In this document: one piece after another, positions 51,081-60,460 of the stretch
Layout of the letters: the number at the start of each line of letters is the position of its first letter
Numbering within the stretch: the first letter of the stretch is position 1
Origin: Hermodice carunculata
Taxonomy: Eukaryota; Annelida; Polychaeta; Eunicida; Amphinomidae
Assembly: GCA_964020975.1 (NCBI GenBank)
Contig: OZ026615.1
Coordinates: forward strand, 34,340,795 to 34,404,794
DNA length: 64,000 bases
Direction: 5' to 3'
Translations under genes and position numbers: made by a program
The notes under the pieces: generated by a model
Told to the model about the DNA's origin: nothing
The model's database searches: none
The model's input: only the letters and a program-made list of their open reading frames with translations

Positions 51081-51106
<26 letters not shown>
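51081..51106. repeat. (CA)n microsatellite
   Basis: About 13 CA units within TATG-rich sequence. Confidence 0.95.
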
Positions 51107-51111
<5 letters not shown>

Positions 51112-51999
51112 GTATAGCTAAACATAACAAAATGACAATGGACCCTACACTGAAGAACAATAAATGAAGGAATTGAACATAAAGACAAGACAGATAGTGG
51201 GGCATTCATAAAATGAATCTGCTGAGCTGGTTATTTCCATCAGAAACTGATGATTAGAATCTGTCATGTGCTACAATTACATAATAATATCAAATTGAAA
51301 CATTTTAGTGTCATCAGTATAGTCTTGAACAGCGAGAAATATTAATTTATTATTTTCTAGGCTACAAGCAGCAGAACCGAAAAGTAGAGTTTGAAGTGTG
51401 AGGGAGCAAAGTTTATTGTAGCCAAATGTAATTTATTGTAAGGAATTAAATATCGAGGACAAGAGAAAAAAGAAATGCAAAACATCTTCAACTACAGTAC
51501 CGTACATACAATCAGGCAAATCTTCAACACCGATATGAAACAAATGTTTTTTAAGCTGGCTGCGGCACGTATAAACTCAATGAAGAAACGGGATGCAATG
51601 CTTGTATTGAAGGTATGTCTCGTTTTAGGGACATTTCAAGTTTTTTCTTTTAAAGTTGCTAGAATCTTAGATATACATACCCAGTTTACACACATGCTCA
51701 TACCCATAATGCTTACTTTTGTTGTTGCCTCATTGACAAGGCATATATATGTCCAGCCAATAGGGCTCGCGAGGACACTAATCTGCATAGTGGCAGCAGC
51801 TCTTGTTTGTGTCACATGACATTTTTAGCCAATGAATAAGCAGGTTTTGTTCTTTTCCCATGTGTCTTAACCTGCAACAGGTCCATGGATACAATGGGGA
51901 CTTCTCTGTTGCATCACCTATAGGTGACATACTCAATTTCTCACAACCCCAAATATGCATTATTATATGTAATTACATGAATTAAAATGTCAGTATTTG

Positions 52000-52330
52000 T
52001 AGAGAAAAGCTGGAACAGAAGACATTAAAATACTGCAGAAGAAAGTTGGGCATTAGGCATTTAAACATGAAGAAAAAACAGGTGAATGAGACATTTGGAA
52101 TGTTAAAGACAAATTAGTAGGATGCTCTATTTAAAAAGTTAGGGAAATACTAGAACATGAGGCATTAGAAATTTCAGGTAAAAGCTAGGGCATGAGACAT
52201 TTTTAAATATTACATTTAGGTAAAAATTCGAGCATGAGATATTGACAATTCAAACAGAACTGAAGTAGAAGACAGAATTTTAGGAAACCCAGGAGCATGA
52301 GATATTCATCATATCGTACTTTTGTAAAAG
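52000..52330. repeat. Degenerate tandem repeat, about 50-60 bp units
   Basis: 'GCATGAGACATTT' / 'GCATGAGATATT' / 'ACATGAGGCATTAGAAATT' with 'AGGTAAAAGCTAGGG' recur five or six times. Confidence 0.65.
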
Positions 52331-52412
52331 AAAGTGGATTAAGAATGCACTCATAGTTTCTTAAATGGAATTAGTATGCCCAATTTTTATTTTTATGTAT
52401 TTTTCTTGGCAG

Positions 52413-52553
52413 AAATGACTCCTGTGTGGAGGGAGGAGAAAACCTGCTGGTGGATGCCTTTTATGTGGCCGAACAAATGAGACAGATGTACCCTGAACAC
52501 TTCGAGACTCTAGTGAGGGTTCCTGCTACCTTTCAGAAAATACACTTCGAAAG
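52413..52553 (+). CDS. BBOX1-like: Exon F: beta-helix segment after HxD
   Basis: 141 bp, acceptor tttttcttggcag, donor aag|gtaaga. One base completes Arg with exon E, 46 codons, two bases left over. It encodes NDSCVEGGENLLVDAFYVAE, QMRQMYPEHFETLVRVPATF and QKIHFE. GGENLLVDAFYVAEQM closely resembles TMLHE 'GGRTLLVDGFYAAEQV' and BBOX1 'GGDSEIVDGFNVCQKL'. The C-terminal part with the third iron ligand must follow in later exons. Confidence 0.93.
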
Positions 52554-53467
52554 GTAAGAGTCCTCATCTTTAAATTGGTGTTTTTTTATTGCGTATATCA
52601 ACTTTTTTAAAGTGGCATGTGGTTTGGAAGATATTTATGTCTATAAAACTGTCTTATTATGTGAAGTGCTCTGATTTGCTGGTTATATACAAATTTTAGC
52701 TTCAATATGATAATTTTTTTGTAGGTAATGGGTTCAAGCCTTGCCAACTCCTCAGCTGAGAATCACAAATATACCTTATGTAACCTTGTTCCTGCATATT
52801 TATCTGATCTTTAATTTTTGAACGTTTAAATTTTGTCTTTTCCCACCACCACTTTAATGTTGCATTAGCTTGGGACTAACACAAATCAGTGATTTTTATA
52901 TAGGCCTGCATATGTCACTGGCACAAATGAAGTGCCATCTTTCATTAAGTGAGTCCAGTGGTATTTTTCACAGGTGATGTGGTCAAGATGGCAGGCAGCA
53001 CACAATAAAAATGGCTACATTAGACTGTCAAAACAGCTCCTAATGATGCAAACATTGATGAGCAAGCCTATGTACATGTACACATGTTGTTTTGGAAGTT
53101 TTATTTCTATTGATATATTTTACATCGATTCCCCACCACATAAACAAAGTTTGAGGTATACCATACTTGGCTTGTCTGACTTTCTGTCCAAAGCAGAATC
53201 CTCGCAATCAAATTCTTTTTTCATGCTGAGACCTAGAATTGAACCAGATCCTGCAGTTAGTTTTTCATTTCTGCTATGGGACTCACTCTGCATTTTTCAA
53301 AGAGTCAAACTCCAGAATTACAATTATACTGGATACTGCTGATAACATTGTTCACATCCGTGACTATTGTCACAGGCACCAAAATGATTACTTTTAGTGT
53401 GCTGGTCAAGAGGGAAGACCTTGCTTTGAATACTGTGTCTCTAACTTTGCTCAGGATTAAAAACAGA
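52554..53467 (+). other. Start of the intron after exon F
   Basis: Unique-looking AT-rich sequence up to the DIRS-like insertion. A 122-codon open frame (52974-53342) was examined; its phase does not fit exon F and it shows no family match. Confidence 0.6.
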
Positions 53468-53811
53468 TAGATACGGGATATTTAGAGTAATATCAGTATT
53501 AATAAGTATGCTTACCTCTCGACCACCATTGCCAAGACCTCTGTGTCTGGGCATGATGCCCAAGAAATCAAGTTGAGTTTCACTCACTTGATCCTGAAAA
53601 CCTGACGGTCTTATGTAACCATCTCTTGGTTCTTGTGGAACTGATGGTGACTCCCGGTGCACAAGATCCCCATCTCATCCTTCCTCTTTTGGAGATTGGT
53701 CAGTTGACATTAGCTGTAAGAGGAAGCAGGATTGGTTGGGTGGGCTTCTCTGGTGGTCGAGAGGTAAGTGAACTTACTGAAACTGATATTGCTCCAAATA
53801 TCACGTATTAG
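53468..53811. repeat. Inverted terminal-type repeats of the DIRS-like element
   Basis: The 58 bp at 53468-53527 and the inverted copy at 53751-53810 share TGGTGGTCGAGAGGTAAG and 'ACTGATATT'. A third, direct partial copy ('CTTACCTCTCAACCACCATT') follows at about 53818. Such split and inverted end repeats are a DIRS-group trait. Confidence 0.75.
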
Positions 53812-54289
53812 TTACATAACCTTACCTCTCAACCACCATTGTCGACATACAAACTTACTGGTGGTGGGTGTAACATCACTGGTACGCTGACCTCAATTGA
53901 CCACCGGGACCAGCAGTTTGGGGGTAACCATTGGTCCGTGTGAGGAGGCCACATCTGTAGGGAAAACCTCAGAGCTGCATGGAGATGAGGCCTCCGACAG
54001 CAGAATCCGGCCTAAACTGGAAACCCTCCCTACCGACCAGCATGGGACCGCACCGTACCACCCTGGTGCTTGCCCGCCAATATGACAACTGTCCGCCTTG
54101 TGAGTAGATGTTATTGGCTTCAATTCCATCCGGCCTGGAGATCTTTAAGGTCCTAGTTGCGAGACTGGCAGGCATTGGGGAGTTATATATGGTTCCATGG
54201 GCAGTGGGTTCCTGCGTCAAACCGGCAACAGGCTGGGGCGATAGGACAAACTGCCTAATACTGTTCAAGATTAGGTCTACTGCACACAA

Positions 54290-55380
54290 AGGCCTAAAAG
54301 GCCCACTGAGAAATGCGCTGACCTATAGACCTGCATTGACCTGACCACCAGAGCACCATAAGCTGGAACATGGTGGCTGCTCTGGAGGGAACCAGAAGGC
54401 CTAACAAACAAGTATCTGAACCTAAGCAAAGGAAAGGATTACACCCCGCAAAGGTGTACATGCCATCCTCTAGCACTATTATGTCTCGCAAGTAGTGCTC
54501 ACCGAAAGTTGTAGATGATCGCCCTTGGCAGGCCTGCAGAATGTTGACAACCACACTCTTTCAAAGGGCGCACCAGGAGGCATCGAATGCTTGTACCTCA
54601 TGATCTCTGGCTAAGACAAGCTGCAAGGCACCAGGTCTTTCTAGCATGGTCTCATAGGCCTTAAGGATCATCTGCTTAATCCACAATGAAATCGTATTTC
54701 TGCAAACCTGCTCCTTTTGCAGATTATTCAGTGGTAGAAGGAGGGCGGACATCCATCCTCTGACTCCATCCTTGTGTGAGATAGGTGCCAGCAAAGAGCT
54801 CTCACTGGGCACAAAGCTCTCTCCTTGAGAGGAAGAGCAGTATCCATGGCACAGAGGGTAAAACCCTTAAAGGCCGTAGCCCGATCTCGAGCCACTTTGT
54901 TCTTTGCAAGGAAGCCCAACTGAGGCCGCAGGGTCACCTGGGAGTGGTCAGGTGACCATTGGAGTCGGTCATAAGCCAGCACGTGGATCTTGCTTCTGCT
55001 AGTCTCTGAAGCGAGTGTAAATAGGAAACAAGTTTACCATATCCAGCACTTGAGGGAAACCTGCTAAGGGCCCTCAAGGCACTCAAACGGCCACTTCTTC
55101 AACATAAACTAAAACCTGCGGTAGGTCCTACCTGGGCAGGACCTGTCATGTCGCTGGCCTGTCAGTGTAGAAGGATGCGATGAGCACTGACAGATCGCTC
55201 CTGATGTGCACATCTAAGACGTTGGCAAGAGTTGAAGAGATGGCTGATTGAAACCCCTCCACTGTTCTTGAGCTCTTGCCTAAGACTTCCCACTGATGTA
55301 ACAGGAAGTCGGTCATGTCCACAATTTGCGGAGCCCAAGGGTGAATTCTCTTACTGGTGCACCAGTCACAAAACACTTTC
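54290..55380 (-). pseudogene. Tyrosine recombinase region of the DIRS-like element (fossil)
   Basis: The N-terminal core-binding part is recognisable by 'KSSRTVEGFQSAIS' and the catalytic part by the region around 54570-54620, as in DIRS recombinases. In the family this enzyme inserts the circular DNA intermediate. Broken. Confidence 0.75.
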
Positions 55381-55439
55381 CAATGAGCCTAGTAAACAGT
55401 TAGAGAGAGAGATCGAAGCCTCTGACAATTCTATCTCAG

Positions 55440-56290
55440 ACCAATTCCAATTCTGTTGCAGATGTGCTGTGAGGTAACTGCCAAGCATGGAGGTTGAGCA
55501 ATTTAGGGTTCCGACGGAACACACTCATCCGCAGTTGCACCATAACTTTCGGCCATGCTGGTAATCGTAGCAGAGGCTCAATGCTTAATTCCAGTAGGTC
55601 TACCAAGCAATCGCTCCAGGGCCGCCATGGGGCGACCAGGATCAGATTGCAATCGTGGCACTGCACCTTGTGCAGTACCCTCGGAAGGATCTAGTAAGGT
55701 GGAAAGGCTTAGGCCCACAGGTGGAAAGGCTTAGGCCCACAGGTTGCTCCAGTCCATGGTTTGAGCATCCACCGCCAGGGCTTAGGGGTCTGGGACAGGG
55801 ACATGTAAACTGGCAGTTTGGTGTTCTCGTGAGTCACAAACAGATCCACATGTGTTCCCCATCTTGTCCACATGGCCTGAATGACCCTAGGGTGGACCAA
55901 CCACTCCATCCCTACTGGCTGACCTCTTCTCGAGAGTTGGTTGGCCAGGACTTTTGCATGTCCCAGGACATGCCTCCCATATGTGCTGACGTTGTGATAG
56001 TAGCACCATCTGGTGATGCGTCTGGCCCACTCCGTCAGCTTCTTGGACCGTGCCCCACCCTGTCTGTTGAGGAAGGCTTCCACGGTCTTGTGTCACACAT
56101 TTTGGGGACATGCATGTGCTCCTCTAGGTCTTGGAAGTGGAGGAGAGCTAAGCGTATCGCTTCCAGTTCCAACCGGTTTATGTGGTGAGAGCAAACGACG
56201 TCGGCCAAGGGCCCAACACCATCTGGCTCTTCACGTGAGCTCCCCACCCAGACAGAGAAGAGTCCCTGTAAATGTGAGCTCGGCGTGAAA
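55440..56290 (-). pseudogene. RNase H and DIRS linker region (fossil)
   Basis: RNase H is recognised by 'NRLELEAIRLALLHF'; the stretch after it has the DIRS-typical 'VDLF' and 'LHAW' landmarks between RNase H and recombinase. Broken. Confidence 0.75.
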
Positions 56291-56469
56291 AGGCTGGTGT
56301 GTTTGTCCGCTCATGACGTTCTCCCTCACAGTCCACCACTGATGGTGCAGTTGATCCTCATTAAGGATCGGCACTGGGGTCTGATAGCCTTGGTCTCTTG
56401 TCCATCTGCCTTGCAGAGTCTGCTGCAATGCACAATGGTAGAGATGACCGAGCCAGACCTGGGAGTCCA

Positions 56470-57130
56470 TCTAGGACAAGTAGCCCAACAGGGCAAGCCA
56501 TTGTTGCCCGGAACAGACTTTGTCAGTCAGACAGGGCCTGAGCATTGACTGAAGTCTGTCCCACCTGTCCTCCAAAGGATGACAGAGGTAGGCCACCAGG
56601 TCAAACTTGATGCCGAGGAAGACGAAAATATGCTCTGCCCAAAGACTGGACTTGGGTAGGTTCACTATCCGGTCCAAGTGTTGGCAGAGTTTAGAACAGT
56701 CTGTGTGTGATGCTGCAAATCCAGGTGTCGAAGCACTCGGATAAGCCAATCAGCCAAGTACACATGAATGCTAATGGCTGAGCGGTGAAGGTAAGCAGCA
56801 TCTGTCTGCGCAAACCTGGTAAACACCTGCGGTGCGTTGGAGAGAACAAATGGACATGCCCTGCACTGGTATATTTGGCCGGCCAATGTCAACCGCAGAT
56901 ACTTCCATGAAGTCTCCACGATTGGCACGTGGAAGAATGCATCCTTGAGATCCAGGGATGTTGTCCACTCCATGGGCTGTAAGGCTTCTGCCACCGACTG
57001 GGGTATCTCCCTACAAAAGGACAGGACTTCCAGTTAGGTTTTCAGCGTTGACAGGTCTATGACCAGGCACCATCCTCCATCCCTCTTGGGAACCAGGTAG
57101 AGTAGGTTGTAAACCTGAGAGAACCTTGGT
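56470..57130 (-). pseudogene. Reverse transcriptase region of the DIRS-like element (fossil)
   Basis: Fingers and palm motifs of DIRS/LTR-type reverse transcriptase are visible: 'VPKRDGGW', 'VIDLSTLK', 'SLDLKDAFFHVPI', 'FVLSNAPQVFTR' and the 'FLGIKFD' thumb-side motif, in the right order. Broken. Confidence 0.85.
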
Positions 57131-57269
57131 CCTCTACCGGCTGTATACCGGGCTTGCTCTGAAGCATCTGAACTGCCCCCAGGAATGCCGATGCTTTGGG
57201 TTCTGAGGTGGGTGGAGTGATATTCTCCACTTAACAGAGGGCTGTCTTTGTTGAAAGGCAGCATGTAGC

Positions 57270-58225
57270 CGTCTCTCAGGATGTTGAGGACAATTGAATC
57301 GTCTGTGATAGATTCCCATTGCACGCGATATGCAGTGAGACAGCCGCCAACCGGACACTGTGTAGAGTTGAAGAAGATAGCGGTAGGCAATCCTGAGACC
57401 TCTTCCAGGATATAAGATTCAGGAACAACGAGGCTTTCCTGACCTGCCCTTCCCGGATGGCTGTCCGCCTTCCCAGGTCATCGCACCCCTGAGGGGCACA
57501 AGACGAGGGACAGGTTGACGCGGTCTGAGAAGTACTGTGCTTTGGGGCTGAAGCAGCCAAGGACGACAGTGACTGAGCAGAGTTAGTCAGCACCTTGGAG
57601 TGTGCCTGGTCGGTCAAGCAGGCCCAAAGGTCCTGCGCATGGCGGACCACTTCCATCATTTCCCCTCCGAACAGAGTGCCACAAAAGAGGGGCCCCGTGT
57701 GGGCTCTACGAAAGATCGGGTCGGGCAGCTTCTGAGCCTGGAGGTAGGCGTCCCTCTGTAACAAACGAAGGTTCGCCTTCAGCATGCAAGCGGTCAGCAC
57801 CTGATCAACAGCTCACAACAACGAAGTCGGGAGAAGTGTTGCCTGGTCTAACCAGTCTTGCACGGCCTCCGTGATCTGTACTGAGCCCTTGAGGTCATCC
57901 AGGAGAGATCCCAAAGTGGATAATGACACATCACAGCAGTACGCTGCAAAGACAGATCCTCGGGCATCTTCCTCCAATTGCTTGAAGGCCTCCGCGGCCA
58001 CTGAAATGGTCCTCAGCTGCCAAGCATCATACTCTTACCAGTCTAAGTCCACGGGTAGTGGACCCAATGGGAAGATCTGCTCAGGTGCAGAGTACCACCT
58101 CCACTGGACATCCGGCCTAGGGAGGAGTTGCCCTTGCCTATAGCTAGTCAGACGTTGGCGGCTCCCCAGAAACCTGTGTGCCTGGAGTCTTGGCCATGAG
58201 CTTGTCGTAAAACTTAGCAACAAAG
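57270..58225 (-). pseudogene. Upstream (gag-like) region of the DIRS-like element (fossil)
   Basis: Position before the reverse transcriptase, similar GC content and a charged/helical then serine-proline-rich composition fit the first reading frame of DIRS elements. No single diagnostic motif seen, so the call rests on position. Broken. Confidence 0.5.
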
Positions 58226-58391
58226 GGTCTTTTAAGCCAAGTGTGCTCTTATAGGAGTGGTCTTTTAAGCCAAGTGTGCTCTTATAGAAATGGTCTTTTA
58301 AGCATAGTGTGCTCTTATAGGAGTGGTCTTTTAAGCCAAGTGTGCTCTTATAGGAGTGGTGTTTTAAGCCAGCAGTTGCCCATAGGAGTGG
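58226..58391. repeat. 33-bp tandem repeat, five copies
   Basis: Unit starts GGTCTTTTAAGCCAAGTG and ends CTCTTATAGGAGT. Copies begin at 58226, 58259, 58292, 58325 and 58358, an exact 33-bp spacing with few differences, so a fairly young array. It sits at the outer edge of the DIRS-like element. Confidence 0.95.
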
Positions 58392-58913
58392 TTATTCCCT
58401 TGTGTAAATTTTTTTAGAACATAGCCTTTTTTTTAAAGAAATGATGGACATCCAAGGAAATAAAATGATGGGAGCCTTATCAACTTTATGGCTTTGCATA
58501 CATGCAGGCAACATGATCCATGCCAATCAATATTTGGACTGGGTTTCTATTGGTGTTAACATATTTTACACAAGTATGTACAATACACTGAAAATAATGA
58601 CAGAGAAGGCATGGCCCATATCAAGTCTTGTTGTTAAGGATGACAGATACACAGGGCTAACAAGATATCATCAAGAATGAAAAGAAATGCAGTGAGTGAC
58701 ATAATCAAGGGCACAGACATGCAGAGACAGCTATATCAAATTTAAGTTGTAGTGTGCTGATAAGAGATGTATCTATAGAGAGAATCAACTGGTTAGCGTG
58801 GTGGTGTTTCTTTCCGGTAATAGTACTATATTGGCACATTCAAACCTGACTTTGATTTCCAAAATGGGAAATAATTTTATATAGCTGTGCACTGCTTGAT
58901 ATATAACAGGACC

Positions 58914-59164
58914 ATAACTCATTCCATACCAGTCCCTAATATTTACGTATATGTACCAAGATTTAAGACAACAATTGCATATTTAAATTCTTCATGAAAA
59001 GAGCTTTCGTTCAAGTACCAACATGCCTATAGTCTTAAGTCAGTGGTTCTGGCACTGCCTGGCAAGTCATGCTGCAGCTGCCACAAGGGCACCTGCAGCA
59101 TGACTTGCCAGGCAGTGCCAGAACCACTGACCAAGGCCTGTGACCATAGTATGGAATGAGTTAA
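58914..59164. mobile_element. TTAA MITE, family B, best copy
   Basis: Left end ATAACTCATTCCATACC, right end TATGGAATGAGTTAAA. Central near-perfect hairpin (59041-59129). Left of it lies 'TTCAAGTACCAACATGCCTA', the reverse complement of a block found in family A. Confidence 0.85.
59041..59129. repeat. 41-bp-stem hairpin inside the family-B MITE
   Basis: 59041-59081 pairs with 59089-59129 with one mismatch that I can see; 7-nt loop. Stem words: CAGTGGTTCTGGCACTGCC, TGGCAAGTCATGCTGCAG. Confidence 0.95.
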
Positions 59165-59260
59165 ACACGATTGCAAGTTTGAGAGCCAGGTGAAGCTGTT
59201 TTGAGTGGGACGGTTGCTGTACCTATTGTACCTATTAATGACGAATGAGAATATTCTTCT

Positions 59261-59505
59261 TTAACTCTTTCAGTGCCACATTTTGGACTGAGTCAACAGC
59301 TTTCCTCTGCATATTGTGCCATAAGCACACTGAGGAAAGCTGTTGACCTGGACTATTATATTTTATGCAACTACAGATATGTTGGTACTTGAATGAAAGG
59401 TCTTTTTTACAAGGGGTAGGAAGAACCCAGTACCCTGATTGTAATTCAGAGCATTTTGCTCAAAGTTGTTCAACTTAAAGTCACAGTTTGCTCTGAAAGA
59501 GTTAA
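59261..59505. mobile_element. piggyBac-like MITE, family A, well preserved
   Basis: TTAACTCTTTCAGTGCC and GCTCTGAAAGAGTTAA ends, 16-bp perfect hairpin arms GTCAACAGCTTTCCTC / GAGGAAAGCTGTTGAC, and 'TGTTGGTACTTGAATGAAAG'. 245 bp including both TTAA. Confidence 0.87.
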
Positions 59506-59655
59506 TGCTGTAATCTAGACAAAGTGGTACTCTGTATCCTTATTTTCATTAGAAGATATGCATGTGGGTGAGTCTTTGGCCGTGATTATAAACATGTCTG
59601 TATTCAACTGGCTGCAACCCAAATATAGTCTGGTGTGCTAAACTGCTAAATACAA

Positions 59656-59892
59656 ACCCTTACGACGCTGATTTAACACTGAGTCAACAGCTCTCCTCTG
59701 GGCACTTTGCGTGCAATGTTTGCAAAGTGCCCAGAGGAAAGCTGTTGACTAAGACTACTTTTTGCTTTAGTCTAGGCTTGCTGGTATTTAAATGAAAGGT
59801 ATCTGCGAGGAATTTTAATCTTTTAACCACTATATGTTTAACGGTAATGAGAAAATAACTATAGCCATAATTATTAGCACTTAGAGGGTTAA
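59656..59892. mobile_element. piggyBac-like MITE, family A, long-hairpin form
   Basis: Right end GCACTTAGAGGGTTAA; the left TTAA has decayed (CCCTTACGACGC). The hairpin is the longest in family A: AGTCAACAGCTCTCCTCTGG...CACTTTGC pairs with the region around 59719-59750 with one or two mismatches in over 30 bp. Confidence 0.8.
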
Positions 59893-60260
59893 TCACCAAA
59901 ATAGACAAGGTTGTGTTGTTTGATTGATCTGGGAATGGTTATCTTAATTTTATCTGTGGATAGAATGTCAACAGTACATGTCCCTGTGGGAAGCTGGTTC
60001 CAAATCTTACTGCAAATGAAAAAAAAAACTATCAAAAGTGTCAGTTTTAGGAGTTTCCATTACACAGTGTAAACTTTTCAGAGATAACAAAATTTTGTGT
60101 GTGTCTTTTTTGTTATTCGGTGTAAAGATAAAGCAAGTGCAAAAGTAAATTAAATTGGCAAAATGTTCTGGATCATGTTTGCACATCATTTAAATGCATG
60201 GGACAATTATATAAAAAGAGGAGGAGGATTACACAGGAAATTATAGAATTCAAAATGAGA

Positions 60261-60460
60261 NNNNNNNNNNNNNNNNNNNNNNNNNNNNNNNNNNNNNNNN
60301 NNNNNNNNNNNNNNNNNNNNNNNNNNNNNNNNNNNNNNNNNNNNNNNNNNNNNNNNNNNNNNNNNNNNNNNNNNNNNNNNNNNNNNNNNNNNNNNNNNNN
60401 NNNNNNNNNNNNNNNNNNNNNNNNNNNNNNNNNNNNNNNNNNNNNNNNNNNNNNNNNNNN
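60261..60460. other. Assembly gap (200 N)
   Basis: Exactly 200 N. Any frame running through it is an artefact. A missing exon could lie here. Confidence 0.98.

Larger units (their letters stand above)
45964..52412 (+). other. Intron E-F (6.4 kb)
   Basis: Bounded by gtaagg and tttttcttggcag. Contents: a decayed family-B MITE (46025-46290), a hairpin (46346-46403), a 130-bp tandem repeat (46540-46960), an element 3' end (48236-48755), a diverged repeat (50680-50900), a CA microsatellite and a degenerate tandem (52000-52330). An open stretch at 51475-51819 is not recognised. Confidence 0.75.
53468..58225 (-). mobile_element. DIRS-like tyrosine-recombinase retrotransposon, fossil
   Basis: About 4.75 kb on the minus strand, clearly GC-richer than the intron around it. 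In transcription order from right to left: gag-like region, reverse transcriptase, RNase H with the DIRS-type extension, tyrosine recombinase, then noncoding sequence with terminal-type inverted repeats at 53468-53527 and 53751-53810. This domain order, with a tyrosine recombinase in place of a DDE integrase, defines the DIRS group. The element is broken: its coding text is spread over several frames, I estimate at least five breaks, and its 5' terminal repeat is not visible. The two inverted repeats differ at about 9 of 58 positions, so it is not a recent insertion. It lies antisense to the dioxygenase gene. Confidence 0.85.

Noticed and set aside
51475-51819. 114-codon open frame with a good internal donor (aag|gtatgt)
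   Set aside because: Sits between exons E and F, which already join in frame. No recognised protein; at most an unrelated or cryptic exon.
52974-53342. 122-codon open frame with RPRIEPDPA, faintly like the next family segment
   Set aside because: The possible acceptor gives the wrong phase after exon F and the rest of the frame does not align.
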